Source: an uncultured Eubacteriales bacterium (lineage in GTDB: Bacteria; Bacillota; Clostridia; Lachnospirales; Lachnospiraceae). From it: DNA of 13,250 bases. The notes below the pieces were generated by a model, which saw nothing but the letters and a program-made list of their open reading frames with translations, did not search any database and was not told where the DNA came from. The position numbers were made by a program, and so were the translations under genes. Location: assembly GCA_900321525.1 (NCBI GenBank), contig ONWL01000017.1:1-13250 (forward strand), given 5' to 3'. Of the stretch, positions 1-7,864 are shown piece after piece (the stretch's first letter is position 1; each line of letters begins with the position of its first letter).

Positions 1-333
1 AGGATTCGAATTTCTGTAAAAGAGATACAGGATAAGCTGGTCGTAGAAGTATATGACAATGGATGTGGGATGGACGAGGCAACACTAGAGAGAATGAACC
101 GACTTTTGGAAACCGGACAGATGGACAGAGAAAAAAGCAGTGCAAGTGTTTCCGGAGGATATGGTATTGGTAACGTAGTGCGCAGATTAAAACTTTCTTA
201 CGGGGAAGGTGTACATCTTTTCTATCAAAATGAAGATCAGGGATTGACCTGTTGTATTGAGTTTGACAAAGAATTGTTGGAACAGAAATGGAACGAGAGG
301 AGGCAGTTCAAAGAGAAGCCTTATGAAGCGTAG
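1..333 (+). CDS. Sensor histidine kinase, C-terminal ATPase part (5' truncated by window)
   Basis: The frame is open from base 1 to a TAG at 331-333, giving the last 110 residues of a longer protein. They contain the ATP-binding half of a GHKL/HATPase_c domain. The G1 box DNGCGM is at about residues 19-24 and a G2-like box GGYGIGNVVRRL at about residues 52-63. The short G2 box, and the beta strand after it (CCIEFDKE) that ends the protein, fit the YesM/LytS class of membrane sensor kinases, which autophosphorylate on a histidine in response to an extracellular ligand and pass the phosphate to a response regulator. The sensor, membrane and histidine regions lie outside the window. The stop overlaps the start of the solute-binding lipoprotein gene by 11 bases, so the two are very probably co-translated. 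Family assignment is firm; the ligand is unknown. Confidence 0.88.
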   Translation, partial: RIRISVKEIQDKLVVEVYDNGCGMDEATLERMNRLLETGQMDREKSSASVSGGYGIGNVVRRLKLSYGEGVHLFYQNEDQGLTCCIEFDKELLEQKWNERRQFKEKPYEA

Positions 334-1561
334 CATCATATTTGGATTGAGTTGTATCTTGCTGTTGTGTTTGGAGATGACAGGATGTGCAACAGAAAAG
401 GTGGAAGTAACAGTTTTAAAAAAAGAGGCAGGTCAGGAAGTGGTGATTCCGGTATTGCTGCGGATCGATCCGGAGACTGGAGAGGGAGACTATGAATTGG
501 TGGAAGGATTCAACAGAGAGTATGAAGGAATCTATCGGGTAGAAGTGCAGTGGGTCACGGAAAAAGAACAGGGATACAGAGAAGAATTAAAGCTATTAAG
601 CGCACTGGATCAATTGCCGACAGTGATTACGGATGTCGCATTTAGTGCGGAATTTTATCATATGATGCTGGAAATTGACAGATTTGTAAATCTGTATCCT
701 TATATTCAGGAAAAAGAAGAGTGGAGCGGTTTTTTAAAAGATATGGAGGAAGAAGAGCTGTATCTGGTGCCATTAGAAGAAGGGATGTATTCTTCTGCGG
801 GAATTTTTTATAATCGAAGAATTTTGGAGGAGGCAGGCATTGCTGCCTTTCCGGAAACCTGGGATGATTTTTTTGACTGTCTGGAGCAGATTAAAAACTA
901 TGGAATTGTACCGTTGACTTCTCATGAAAGCGGAGAATATTGGTGTTCCATGCTGCTTTCTACTGCATATATGTGTTCTGATAAGAAAGGGCGCAGTTTT
1001 ATCAGAGAAACACTGCCAGGCTCTTATCACAATGATAGTATTGCAAAAATGTTAGAATGTATGTATCGGATTCATCAATATACGTTTGCAGATGCCAATG
1101 AACTGAATTTTAATCAGGCAGAAGAGCGTTTTTTTCATGGAGAATCTGCTATGATGGCCAATGGGTACTGGATGATTCAGGAAATTCCAGAGGAGATAGA
1201 GGAGGAAATTGGCTTTGCGTCGTTTCCTGGGAATAGTATGATGGTAGATGTGGCCATGTCAGGCTGGGCTGTGGTTTCCGGATATGAGGAAGATGTGGTA
1301 CAGGGAGCCATAGAATTTTTGTCCTATCGACAAAAAAGGTCTGAAGTAGATGTGGACAGAATGTCAGAGCTGGAAAAAGAATTTCTAGACGTTTTTCAGG
1401 AAAAACAGTATACGTTTCCAAATTATCAGATGCATTGGTCAGAAGTGCTTTTAAAGGATTTTTTCAACGATGCATTTCCACTGTTTTTAAGTGGCCAGAT
1501 GGATGAGGAAACTTTTATGACAGAAATGGATTTGCAGGTCAATGGAAAAGAGTTGTCATAA
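323..1561 (+). CDS. Extracellular solute-binding lipoprotein, family 1 (sugar type)
   Basis: This is a 412-residue substrate-binding protein anchored outside the membrane by a lipidated cysteine. The ATG at 323 was chosen over an upstream in-frame ATG at 257 because it starts a proper lipoprotein signal: MKRS, a hydrophobic stretch, then lipobox MTGC with the modified Cys at 22. The longer form would put 22 unrelated residues in front. An AGGAGG lies at 298-303, rather far upstream, and a weaker AGAG is closer. Family 1 hallmarks are YNRRILEEAGI near residue 163, followed by PETWDDF, and GESAMMANGYW near residue 273. These match ABC sugar-binding proteins of the PF01547/PF13416 type. The gene overlaps the kinase by 11 bases and is followed by a terminator with no permease genes, so it may act as a sensing partner of the kinase rather than as a transporter component. 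Ligand unknown; an oligosaccharide is likely. Confidence 0.87.
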   Translation: MKRSIIFGLSCILLLCLEMTGCATEKVEVTVLKKEAGQEVVIPVLLRIDPETGEGDYELVEGFNREYEGIYRVEVQWVTEKEQGYREELKLLSALDQLPTVITDVAFSAEFYHMMLEIDRFVNLYPYIQEKEEWSGFLKDMEEEELYLVPLEEGMYSSAGIFYNRRILEEAGIAAFPETWDDFFDCLEQIKNYGIVPLTSHESGEYWCSMLLSTAYMCSDKKGRSFIRETLPGSYHNDSIAKMLECMYRIHQYTFADANELNFNQAEERFFHGESAMMANGYWMIQEIPEEIEEEIGFASFPGNSMMVDVAMSGWAVVSGYEEDVVQGAIEFLSYRQKRSEVDVDRMSELEKEFLDVFQEKQYTFPNYQMHWSEVLLKDFFNDAFPLFLSGQMDEETFMTEMDLQVNGKELS

Positions 1562-1577
1562 ATGAATAAGAAAGATA

Positions 1578-1617
1578 AAAAAATCCGTGAAATTTGATAT
1601 AATTTCACGGATTTTTT
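1578..1617 (+). terminator. Rho-independent terminator after the binding-protein gene
   Basis: A perfect 17-bp inverted repeat (1578-1594 with 1601-1617) surrounds a 6-base loop. It has an A-run on the left arm and a T-run on the right, so it could stop transcription in both directions. It begins 17 bases after the stop codon and separates the kinase/binding-protein operon from the pullulanase gene. Confidence 0.93.
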
Positions 1618-1643
1618 ATATTGAGTGAAGCTTGTGGAACAGG

Positions 1644-1664
1644 TACAATGAAGATACCATTGTA
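1644..1664. promoter_or_regulatory. Candidate operator dyad upstream of the pullulanase gene
   Basis: TACAATG at 1644-1650 is a perfect inverted copy of CATTGTA at 1658-1664, with a 7-base spacer. The dyad lies about 110 bases before the pullulanase start and about 45 bases upstream of a possible extended -10 element. The spacing fits a dimeric regulator site, but the regulator is not identifiable and a chance repeat is possible. Confidence 0.35.
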
Positions 1665-1705
1665 TGTATGGGTTCAGAATTGTAGCGGAAAAGCACAGCT
1701 CTGAA

Positions 1706-1714
1706 TGATACAAT
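1706..1714 (+). promoter_or_regulatory. Possible extended -10 promoter for the pullulanase gene
   Basis: TGATACAAT matches the extended -10 form (TG, one base, then TACAAT, five of six to consensus). No good -35 hexamer lies at 16-18 bases; TTGTAG at 1680-1685 is 23 bases away. Transcription from here would give a leader of about 55 bases. The promoter may need an activator, which would fit a sugar-induced gene. Confidence 0.4.
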
Positions 1715-1775
1715 ATTTGTAGATTGGTTTTGGAGATGACCCAAAAGCCGGTTTACGGAAAGGAAGGTTAGAACA

Positions 1776-4700
1776 ATGAAGAATCTAACAAAAAAAGGCA
1801 CAGGCAAAAGAATATTGAGTCTGCTTCTGGTATTGACATTGACAGTTACCATGATGCAGATCATTCCTGGTGCCAGTGTGACTTCAAAGGCAGCAGATGG
1901 GGATACCAACATTACCATTCATTTTCTAAATGAATTTGGCTGGGAAGCACCTGCTGTGCAGTACTGGGGAGGCAGTGCGGAAGTGACAGGTGCCCAGGCC
2001 GGGCCAACTGAGATCAGTGGCTGGGGTGGTGCACAAGGGTATACCATGACCGCAGAAAAAGACGGATGGTATTCTCTTACATTAAAGGGGGACTTTACCG
2101 GATTTCAGTTTTTGGATATGAGTGATCCGGGTAATAACACAAGTGGAAAAGGATACCACAACTACATGAGCCAGTACACGGAGGAGACTCCTGTGGATTT
2201 GTACTGTAAGTATAATGAAGAAACTGCTTATGAATGTGAATGGTATCTGGATGGGGATTATACAGAACCTCTTTCTGCTCCGGCAGATGCACCTGCTGTA
2301 CAGGATTGTACTGTGACAGTACATTATCTCAACAGTGAAAATTGGTCTACGGTTTATGCCTATGTTACAGAAACCGGCAGCTGGACCGATATTGATGGCT
2401 ATACACAATATGGTTCCTGGCCGGGAAGCGCCATCAGTGAGAATGGTGACCATCCAAACTGGTATGATGTGACTGTGGTAAAGCAGAACGACAGTCAGTT
2501 AAATGTCATCTTTAACAACAATAGTGAAAATCAGACTGACAATTTATATGTAAAGGATCTGGCAGGCAAGACCGAATATGAAGCATGGTGTGTGGATAAT
2601 ACCCTGTATACCGAAGCACCGGAAAGTTGGGATACACCTGTTGAGACAGAATCGGCAGAATCCGAAACCGAACCGGCAGAAACCGAGTCTGAACCGGCAG
2701 AGACAGAGCCTGAGGAGACAGAATCGGTAGAAACCGAGCCTGTTGCAGAGCCTTCTGGTGAGGCAAGCGTGTCTGACCTGATTCAGGTTGCAGTGGGAGA
2801 GGAACGCATTTCCTTACAGTTGTATGACAAAGGAGTATATGAAGGAAGGATCAACCTTCCTGCTGGTACATATACAGGTGTACTGTGGAAAAATGGTGTG
2901 GAAACCAGTACCGAAACCTCTTTTGCCATTGATGAGGAAACAACGGTGTGTTTCCGTCTGAAAGATGGTGTATTAGCCAATTCTGTCACAGATCAGCTGG
3001 TACATAGTGCCGCACTGGTTGGTAACTTTATGGGTATTGAGTTCGTAGACCAGGCTGGCAATCGCTATGATATCAGTAGCTGGAATCCGGCCGATGGAAA
3101 TGCGGAACTGGACTACATCGGTGGTGGCCTATACCGTAGAACTTTCCGGTTCCTGCCTCTTGCGGAAGATGTGACCGTGGCAGACGGTGGTTACAAGGTA
3201 GCATTTGATGACAGCTGGGATTATTCTTTGGGCAATGGGGCTTCTAATGTTGATGTGACCATTCCGGCAGGTACCGATTCCATTACCGTGTTTGTAGATG
3301 AGATCAACCAGATTGTATGGGATGACGTTAGAACACCTGCATTTGAGTCTGTTCACAACAGTGGCAATGTGAGCCGTGCGCCGTTTACCACCGCGATTTC
3401 TCTGATCGGTACGGTCAGAAATGGAAATGGCGATTGGGATGCATCTTTGACTGGTTATGAGTTTACGCCTGTCAACGATACCGTATATGTATACACACAG
3501 GTGTTTGATACCGGTGCATATAGCTACAAGTGTGTATTTGATTACAGTGACTGGTATGAGGCCGAGGCTGGAAACCGTACACTGAGTGTTTCTAAAGACA
3601 ATACAAATGTAGTATTTGTTTATAATACCACAGACGGTAAGTTATATGATTCTTTAAACAACGAAGATACTGTAGCACAGCTGCTTGGCATGCAGCCTGC
3701 ACCGGTAGAACCGGCAAAGGCAGAAGTCATTGATCAGACAAATGGCACCACTGTATTCCAGATGTTAGCAGACAGTGGAAGCAATGTGGTATTGTACTAT
3801 GGTAACAAAGCGGCAGTGGCAGCAGGAGAATCCCTGACTGCGGTGCAGGTGAGAGAAATTTCCGAAGGGGTATTTGCAACAGATGCCATTTTCCTTGGGG
3901 ATGATCCATTAGATATCGTATATGTGTATGATGTAAATGGTGTGAGAACCTTAGACAGCAGCAATCCGACTGTGACCGTATCTGGCACAGAGTATTCCAA
4001 TTATACCAGAGATGCCTTTACCGGCAGAATCGTCACCGTACCGGGCACCTTCCCTGGTCCAAGCTGGGATGCGGCAGCCAATCAGATGGCGTACATTGGA
4101 AACGGTCTGTATCAGTACACATTTGAGAGTGTACCGGCTGCAAATTATGAGTTTAAGATTGCCATCAACAAAACATGGGATCCGGAAAACTATGGTGTAG
4201 ATGGTGTGGATCACGGTGCAAACTACAGCATCACTGTACCAAGTACCCAGAATGTCACTGTATTTTACAATGATTTCTCTCATCGTGCAGTGACTACATT
4301 GGATTATGTATTTGCAGATATTGCATTAGAAGGAACCGGCATTCCGGAAGGCACCAAGATGACAGATAGCGGTTTGACCGGTATCTATTCTGTCACGGTT
4401 TCCATGTCGGCAGGCACCTATGCCGATATCCGTATCCTGTATGATGGACAGGAATATGTATTTAGTCCATTTACTTTAAGCGATAGCAAGGATGTGACCT
4501 TCTATTTTGATCCTACATCTGGTATTTATTATCACAATGCATCTGACACACCACTGGAGACAGAGCACATTTACTACAATTCCAAAGATAGTGACTATAA
4601 GAGTGTGTATGGTGCAGTTGCAACTGGGGAAGAAGTGACATTCTCTATTGATACTGGCACAGATGCAATCTCTGCTTTGCTGGTCATCAAGGGAGTGGAA

Positions 4701-6980
4701 AGAAAGACACTGGAACTGGCACCGGCAGGTGATCCGGTAGATGGTGTACAGAAGTGGAGTGTAACCACCACATTTGATGTCATCGGAGAAAATACGTACT
4801 ACTTTGCAATCTCCAATGGTTCCGCAGTGAAGATTTATGCAGATGATGATGGATACTACGGAGAAGGTATTGTAACAGACCTGACAAACATCAAGCCATA
4901 TGATCTGGTGGTATACAAGTCTGGTTATATCACTCCTGACTGGATGAAGAATGCAGTGGTATATCAGATCTTCCCGGATCGTTTCTATGATGGAGATGGT
5001 TCCAATAACCAGGCACAGATTTCTGCCCGTGGAGAGGTGGATTACGAGTTTGTTTCAGACTGGTATGCCTTTCCGGAGAATCCGGAACAGGAGGACCTGT
5101 TGACAGAAGAGGAATACAAGGCAACCGGCGCATTCTACGGAGACAGAAACTGGAGCAATGAGATTTATGGCGGTGACCTGGCTGGTATTACAGACAAGAT
5201 TTCCTATCTGAAGGCATTGGGCGTAACCGTGATTTATATCAATCCGGTATTTTCCTCTATCTCCAGCCACAGATACGACACCAGTGATTACAAGAAGATC
5301 GATCCGATCCTGGGTACACTGGGGGATTTTGAAGAACTGGTAGCAGCAGCAAGTGCAAATGGCATGCACATTGTATTGGATGGCGTATTCAATCATGTAT
5401 CGGATGACTCGATTTACTTTGACCGTTATTACAAGTTCTTAGAGGCTGGTACCGATACCATCGGTGCATACCCGTATTGGGCATATGTATATGATTATAT
5501 ACTGGACAACAATGCTTCTCAGGCAGAGGCAGAAGCAGTTGCAAGAGCATACTTTACAGAAAATTATGGCATTACAGATTACTCCTATACCGATTGGGTG
5601 GATGTGTACAGCACTTATCTGACAGATGATGCAGGAGAAGCGGTCTGCGACAACATTGGTCTGCGTGCAGGAAAGCCGGTATATGGATATGAAGGCTGGT
5701 GGGGATATGACAACATGCCGGTCATCAAATCCACCAATGGTTCCGAGTTCCAGACAGGAAACTGGGCAGATTCTATCATCTATAGTGAAGATGGCAGTAG
5801 TGTCACCCAGTACTGGCTGACCGAAGGCTCTAATGGATGGAGACTGGATGTTGCCAACGAAGTATCCGATGAAACATGGCAGCATTTCCGCAATTCTGTA
5901 AAGGCACTGGACAGCGATGCGGTCATCATCGGAGAAATCTGGGATGACGCCACAGAATATCTGTTAGGTGACATGTATGATTCCGTCATGAACTATATGT
6001 TCCGCAATGCAGCCATTGCATTTGCAAAGGGTGGTTCTGCGGTAGATACCACCAACACATTGGAGAAATTAAGAGAACGTTATCCACAGGAAGCATTCTA
6101 TGCCATGATGAATCTTGTAGCTTCTCACGATACTACCCGTCTGCTGTCCTACTTAGATGGCATCGATGATGACAGAAACCAGAAGGACATTGCAAGTGCG
6201 TTTCCGACTTATGAGGGCACTTCTGATCTGGCAAAGCAGAGACAGTATGTAGTGGCATTTGTACAGTTTACCTATGCCGGAGCACCGACCATCTATTACG
6301 GAGATGAGATTGGTATGGTAGGCGCAGATGACCCGGATGACCGTCGCGGCTTTACATGGGGACAGGGCAATCAGGAACTGGTGACATGGTATGCAACTTT
6401 AGGTAATATCCGTAACAGCTATAGCGCACTGCGCACCGGTTCTGTGGAACCATTTGACACCGGTGACATCACCATTCTGTCTTATGTGAGACGGGATGAT
6501 GCAGATGCCCTGATCGTACTGGCAAATAACAGCCAGTCCGAAAAGGCAGTGACACTGGATTTGCATGAACTGCAGATTTCAGCAGAAACCCTGACTGACC
6601 TGATTGGCGGCGCATCTTACACAGCACAAGATGGTATCATCACTGTGACGGTTCCTGCATTATCCGGAGTGATCCTGACAGATGACGTGAAGGAAATCTC
6701 AGTAGATCAGGCAGCACTGGCACCGGCTTACGATCCATCCTATGTGGTGACAGAAAATCGTCCGGTTCGTGAACATCCGGCAGATCCGGTAACACCAGAG
6801 AATCCGGAAGAACCCACCAAGCCGGAACCGGCAGATCCAAAGGATGACAAGCCAGGATTGGATGACGGGGATGCAGCAGACACAAGAGATAACGGATATG
6901 TGTATTACCTCATGCTCATGGGTGTTGCGGCAGCAGGTATCTGGATGTCCATGAAAAAAGGGAAAAGAGAAGAACGGTAA
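1776..6980 (+). CDS. Surface-anchored multidomain pullulanase/alpha-amylase (GH13)
   Basis: This 1734-residue secreted enzyme should cleave alpha-glucan linkages of starch or pullulan at the cell surface. The ATG follows AAGGAAGG at 1760-1767. A signal peptide covers residues 1-39 (cleavage near SKA). Next come two starch-binding-like domains (CBM26-type, about 45-160 and 178-285), an acidic ETE/EP linker (about 288-330), then X25-like beta modules near 412-520, 540-630 and 750-846 with shorter beta segments between them. A CBM34/neopullulanase-like N-domain starts near 928. The catalytic barrel starts near 1055 (VVYQIFPDRF). It carries DGVFNH (D1202, H1207), GWRLDVANE (nucleophile D1358), IIGEIWD (acid/base E1387) and SHDTTR (H1451, D1452). 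The region II sequence resembles GH13_20/GH13_39 enzymes, so pullulan or alpha-1,6-containing substrates are likely. A beta C-domain, a Pro/Glu-rich spacer, a TM segment near 1708-1726 and a basic tail follow. It has its own terminator. Exact specificity cannot be read from sequence. Confidence 0.93.
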   Translation: MKNLTKKGTGKRILSLLLVLTLTVTMMQIIPGASVTSKAADGDTNITIHFLNEFGWEAPAVQYWGGSAEVTGAQAGPTEISGWGGAQGYTMTAEKDGWYSLTLKGDFTGFQFLDMSDPGNNTSGKGYHNYMSQYTEETPVDLYCKYNEETAYECEWYLDGDYTEPLSAPADAPAVQDCTVTVHYLNSENWSTVYAYVTETGSWTDIDGYTQYGSWPGSAISENGDHPNWYDVTVVKQNDSQLNVIFNNNSENQTDNLYVKDLAGKTEYEAWCVDNTLYTEAPESWDTPVETESAESETEPAETESEPAETEPEETESVETEPVAEPSGEASVSDLIQVAVGEERISLQLYDKGVYEGRINLPAGTYTGVLWKNGVETSTETSFAIDEETTVCFRLKDGVLANSVTDQLVHSAALVGNFMGIEFVDQAGNRYDISSWNPADGNAELDYIGGGLYRRTFRFLPLAEDVTVADGGYKVAFDDSWDYSLGNGASNVDVTIPAGTDSITVFVDEINQIVWDDVRTPAFESVHNSGNVSRAPFTTAISLIGTVRNGNGDWDASLTGYEFTPVNDTVYVYTQVFDTGAYSYKCVFDYSDWYEAEAGNRTLSVSKDNTNVVFVYNTTDGKLYDSLNNEDTVAQLLGMQPAPVEPAKAEVIDQTNGTTVFQMLADSGSNVVLYYGNKAAVAAGESLTAVQVREISEGVFATDAIFLGDDPLDIVYVYDVNGVRTLDSSNPTVTVSGTEYSNYTRDAFTGRIVTVPGTFPGPSWDAAANQMAYIGNGLYQYTFESVPAANYEFKIAINKTWDPENYGVDGVDHGANYSITVPSTQNVTVFYNDFSHRAVTTLDYVFADIALEGTGIPEGTKMTDSGLTGIYSVTVSMSAGTYADIRILYDGQEYVFSPFTLSDSKDVTFYFDPTSGIYYHNASDTPLETEHIYYNSKDSDYKSVYGAVATGEEVTFSIDTGTDAISALLVIKGVERKTLELAPAGDPVDGVQKWSVTTTFDVIGENTYYFAISNGSAVKIYADDDGYYGEGIVTDLTNIKPYDLVVYKSGYITPDWMKNAVVYQIFPDRFYDGDGSNNQAQISARGEVDYEFVSDWYAFPENPEQEDLLTEEEYKATGAFYGDRNWSNEIYGGDLAGITDKISYLKALGVTVIYINPVFSSISSHRYDTSDYKKIDPILGTLGDFEELVAAASANGMHIVLDGVFNHVSDDSIYFDRYYKFLEAGTDTIGAYPYWAYVYDYILDNNASQAEAEAVARAYFTENYGITDYSYTDWVDVYSTYLTDDAGEAVCDNIGLRAGKPVYGYEGWWGYDNMPVIKSTNGSEFQTGNWADSIIYSEDGSSVTQYWLTEGSNGWRLDVANEVSDETWQHFRNSVKALDSDAVIIGEIWDDATEYLLGDMYDSVMNYMFRNAAIAFAKGGSAVDTTNTLEKLRERYPQEAFYAMMNLVASHDTTRLLSYLDGIDDDRNQKDIASAFPTYEGTSDLAKQRQYVVAFVQFTYAGAPTIYYGDEIGMVGADDPDDRRGFTWGQGNQELVTWYATLGNIRNSYSALRTGSVEPFDTGDITILSYVRRDDADALIVLANNSQSEKAVTLDLHELQISAETLTDLIGGASYTAQDGIITVTVPALSGVILTDDVKEISVDQAALAPAYDPSYVVTENRPVREHPADPVTPENPEEPTKPEPADPKDDKPGLDDGDAADTRDNGYVYYLMLMGVAAAGIWMSMKKGKREER
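2641..2758 (+). repeat. Degenerate tandem repeat encoding an acidic ETE/EP linker
   Basis: Units around GAGACAGAATCGGCAGA and GAAACCGAACCGGCAGA recur imperfectly. They encode short runs of Glu, Thr, Ser, Pro and Ala that link the N-terminal starch-binding domains to the downstream modules of the pullulanase. Such low-complexity linkers often vary in repeat number between strains. Confidence 0.7.
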
Positions 6981-7020
6981 TGGATTGATTTGACAGTACC
7001 ATGAGAATTTGATTGTTTAT

Positions 7021-7075
7021 AAAAGGAAGCGGATAGACTAGGGCAGAAATGCACGAATCTGTCCGCTTCCTTTTT
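7021..7075 (+). terminator. Rho-independent terminator after the pullulanase gene
   Basis: AAAAGGAAGCGGA at 7021-7033 pairs perfectly with 7062-7074. The stem extends through one wobble and three more pairs to 17 bp in total, and the right arm ends in a T5 run. The 20-base loop contains a small GCA-GAAA-TGC hairpin. It begins 40 bases after the pullulanase stop. Confidence 0.9.
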
Positions 7076-7163
7076 GAAAAAGACGAAAAGGTTATAGTTG
7101 GTGGGCGATTAAGATGTGGAGAGATAAAATTTTTTGAACACACAAAAAATATTTAAAAATAGC

Positions 7164-7192
7164 TTGACAATTCCAATACTGTAAGATAAAAT
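7164..7192 (+). promoter_or_regulatory. Strong sigma-A promoter for the small secreted protein cassette
   Basis: TTGACA at 7164-7169 and TAAAAT at 7187-7192 are separated by exactly 17 bases. The DNA immediately upstream (about 7143-7160) is A/T tract-rich like an UP element. Transcription would start near 7199, leaving a leader of about 235 bases before the small gene at 7433. Confidence 0.75.
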
Positions 7193-7198
7193 GTAAGT

Positions 7199-7432
7199 AG
7201 GTTATAAAGTATTTAAAAGAACGTGATAGAAAAATATGTGATATAAAAGTTAATCGGTGTAGATAAAATATTTTGCTACTTCTGGTATATAGAATCTGCA
7301 AAGAATCATTCTATCTTGCTGGGGACGTCTATGAAAGTAAGAAAAGAGGAATTTTTGCAAACGAGCTCGTGATCTTTATGTAAAAGAAGTAGTAAGAGGT
7401 TTTATATAATTTTTTAATAGGAGGATTTTATT
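7199..7432 (+). other. Long AT-rich leader with two hairpins and a palindrome
   Basis: The stretch between the promoter and the small gene has no convincing ORF. It holds an imperfect dyad at 7259-7279 (GTAG...CTAC around an AAAATATTTT core), a perfect 7-bp hairpin ATAGAAT/ATTCTAT (7289-7295 with 7308-7314), a 10-base palindrome ACGAGCTCGT at 7361-7370, and a consensus AGGAGG at 7419-7424. It matches no riboswitch class that I recognise. It could be a regulatory 5' UTR, an expression platform, or unselected sequence. Confidence 0.4.
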
Positions 7433-7806
7433 ATGGATAAAATCAAAAAGTTGTATTAGCGGTAGCTGCATTATGCGTAGTAGCAAGTCTTGCATCAGCT
7501 AGTGCGTTGGCAAAATTGTCCTTTGACTATAGTACGTCTGTTTCATCTAACTATGGATCCTATTCGAATAACGCTCCATATACACAGACATTTGCAGTCA
7601 ATACACGCCCGACGGGAGGAACTGCTGGAGCTATGGTAGAATTAGATGTTTCTAATGGAAATATAGCAAGTAGACTGTTTCTACATTATTCAAATGTTCC
7701 GGATTTGACTGTTTCAGTGCCAGCAGGAAAATCTGTAAGTATATGGATTACTCCGGCCGGTTCCAATCAAACAGTAAGTGGAACGCTGTATTATGGATAC
7801 GAATAA
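7433..7806 (+). pseudogene. Small secreted beta-rich protein with frameshifted signal peptide
   Basis: AGGAGG (7419-7424) sits 8 bases before ATG 7433, but that frame reads MDKIKKLY then TAG at 7457. From about 7450 the -1 frame reads on to TAA at 7804-7806, first as a signal-peptide core (VVLAVAALCVVASLASASA), then a mature part of about 97 residues rich in Ser, Tyr, Thr, Val and Gly without Cys. One extra A in the A5 run at 7445-7449, or a -1 slip there, gives a normal 124-residue secreted precursor. The longest unbroken form begins at a TTG at 7507 and lacks the signal. Beta-strand-like alternation suggests a beta-sandwich. The function is not recognised. Its position just before an FtsX permease and an ATPase suggests a bacteriocin-like or transporter-associated secreted protein, but no sequence motif proves it. 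Confidence 0.7.
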
Positions 7807-7834
7807 TCGTGATGTACATATTTGCTGAACCATT

Positions 7835-7864
7835 TTGACAAGTAATAAAAATATGGGGTAAAGT
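7835..7864 (+). promoter_or_regulatory. Possible internal promoter before the permease
   Basis: TTGACA at 7835-7840 is followed after 18 bases by TAAAGT (7859-7864), a weak -10. There is no terminator between the small gene and the permease, so this would be a secondary promoter for the permease and ATPase. Confidence 0.35.

Noticed and set aside
257..322. Longer N-terminus for the solute-binding protein
   Set aside because: It would place 22 residues overlapping the kinase frame before a normal lipoprotein signal peptide. The ATG at 323 fits the lipobox distance.
1616..1918. 100-codon minus-strand ORF across the pullulanase promoter
   Set aside because: It overlaps the pullulanase signal-peptide region antisense, so its hydrophobic look is a reflection of that. 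It has no ribosome site.
5439..5885. 148-codon minus-strand ORF inside the pullulanase gene
   Set aside because: It lies fully within the GH13 catalytic domain on the other strand, is Cys/Ile-rich with no recognisable motif, and is a shadow of the coding frame.
7092..7301. 69-codon minus-strand ORF in the AT-rich spacer
   Set aside because: It overlaps the strong plus-strand promoter and has low-complexity AT-driven composition with no ribosome site.
7405..7410. TATAAT as the -10 of the small secreted gene
   Set aside because: No -35 lies at a suitable distance, and the start point would fall just before the Shine-Dalgarno. The promoter at 7164-7192 is much better.
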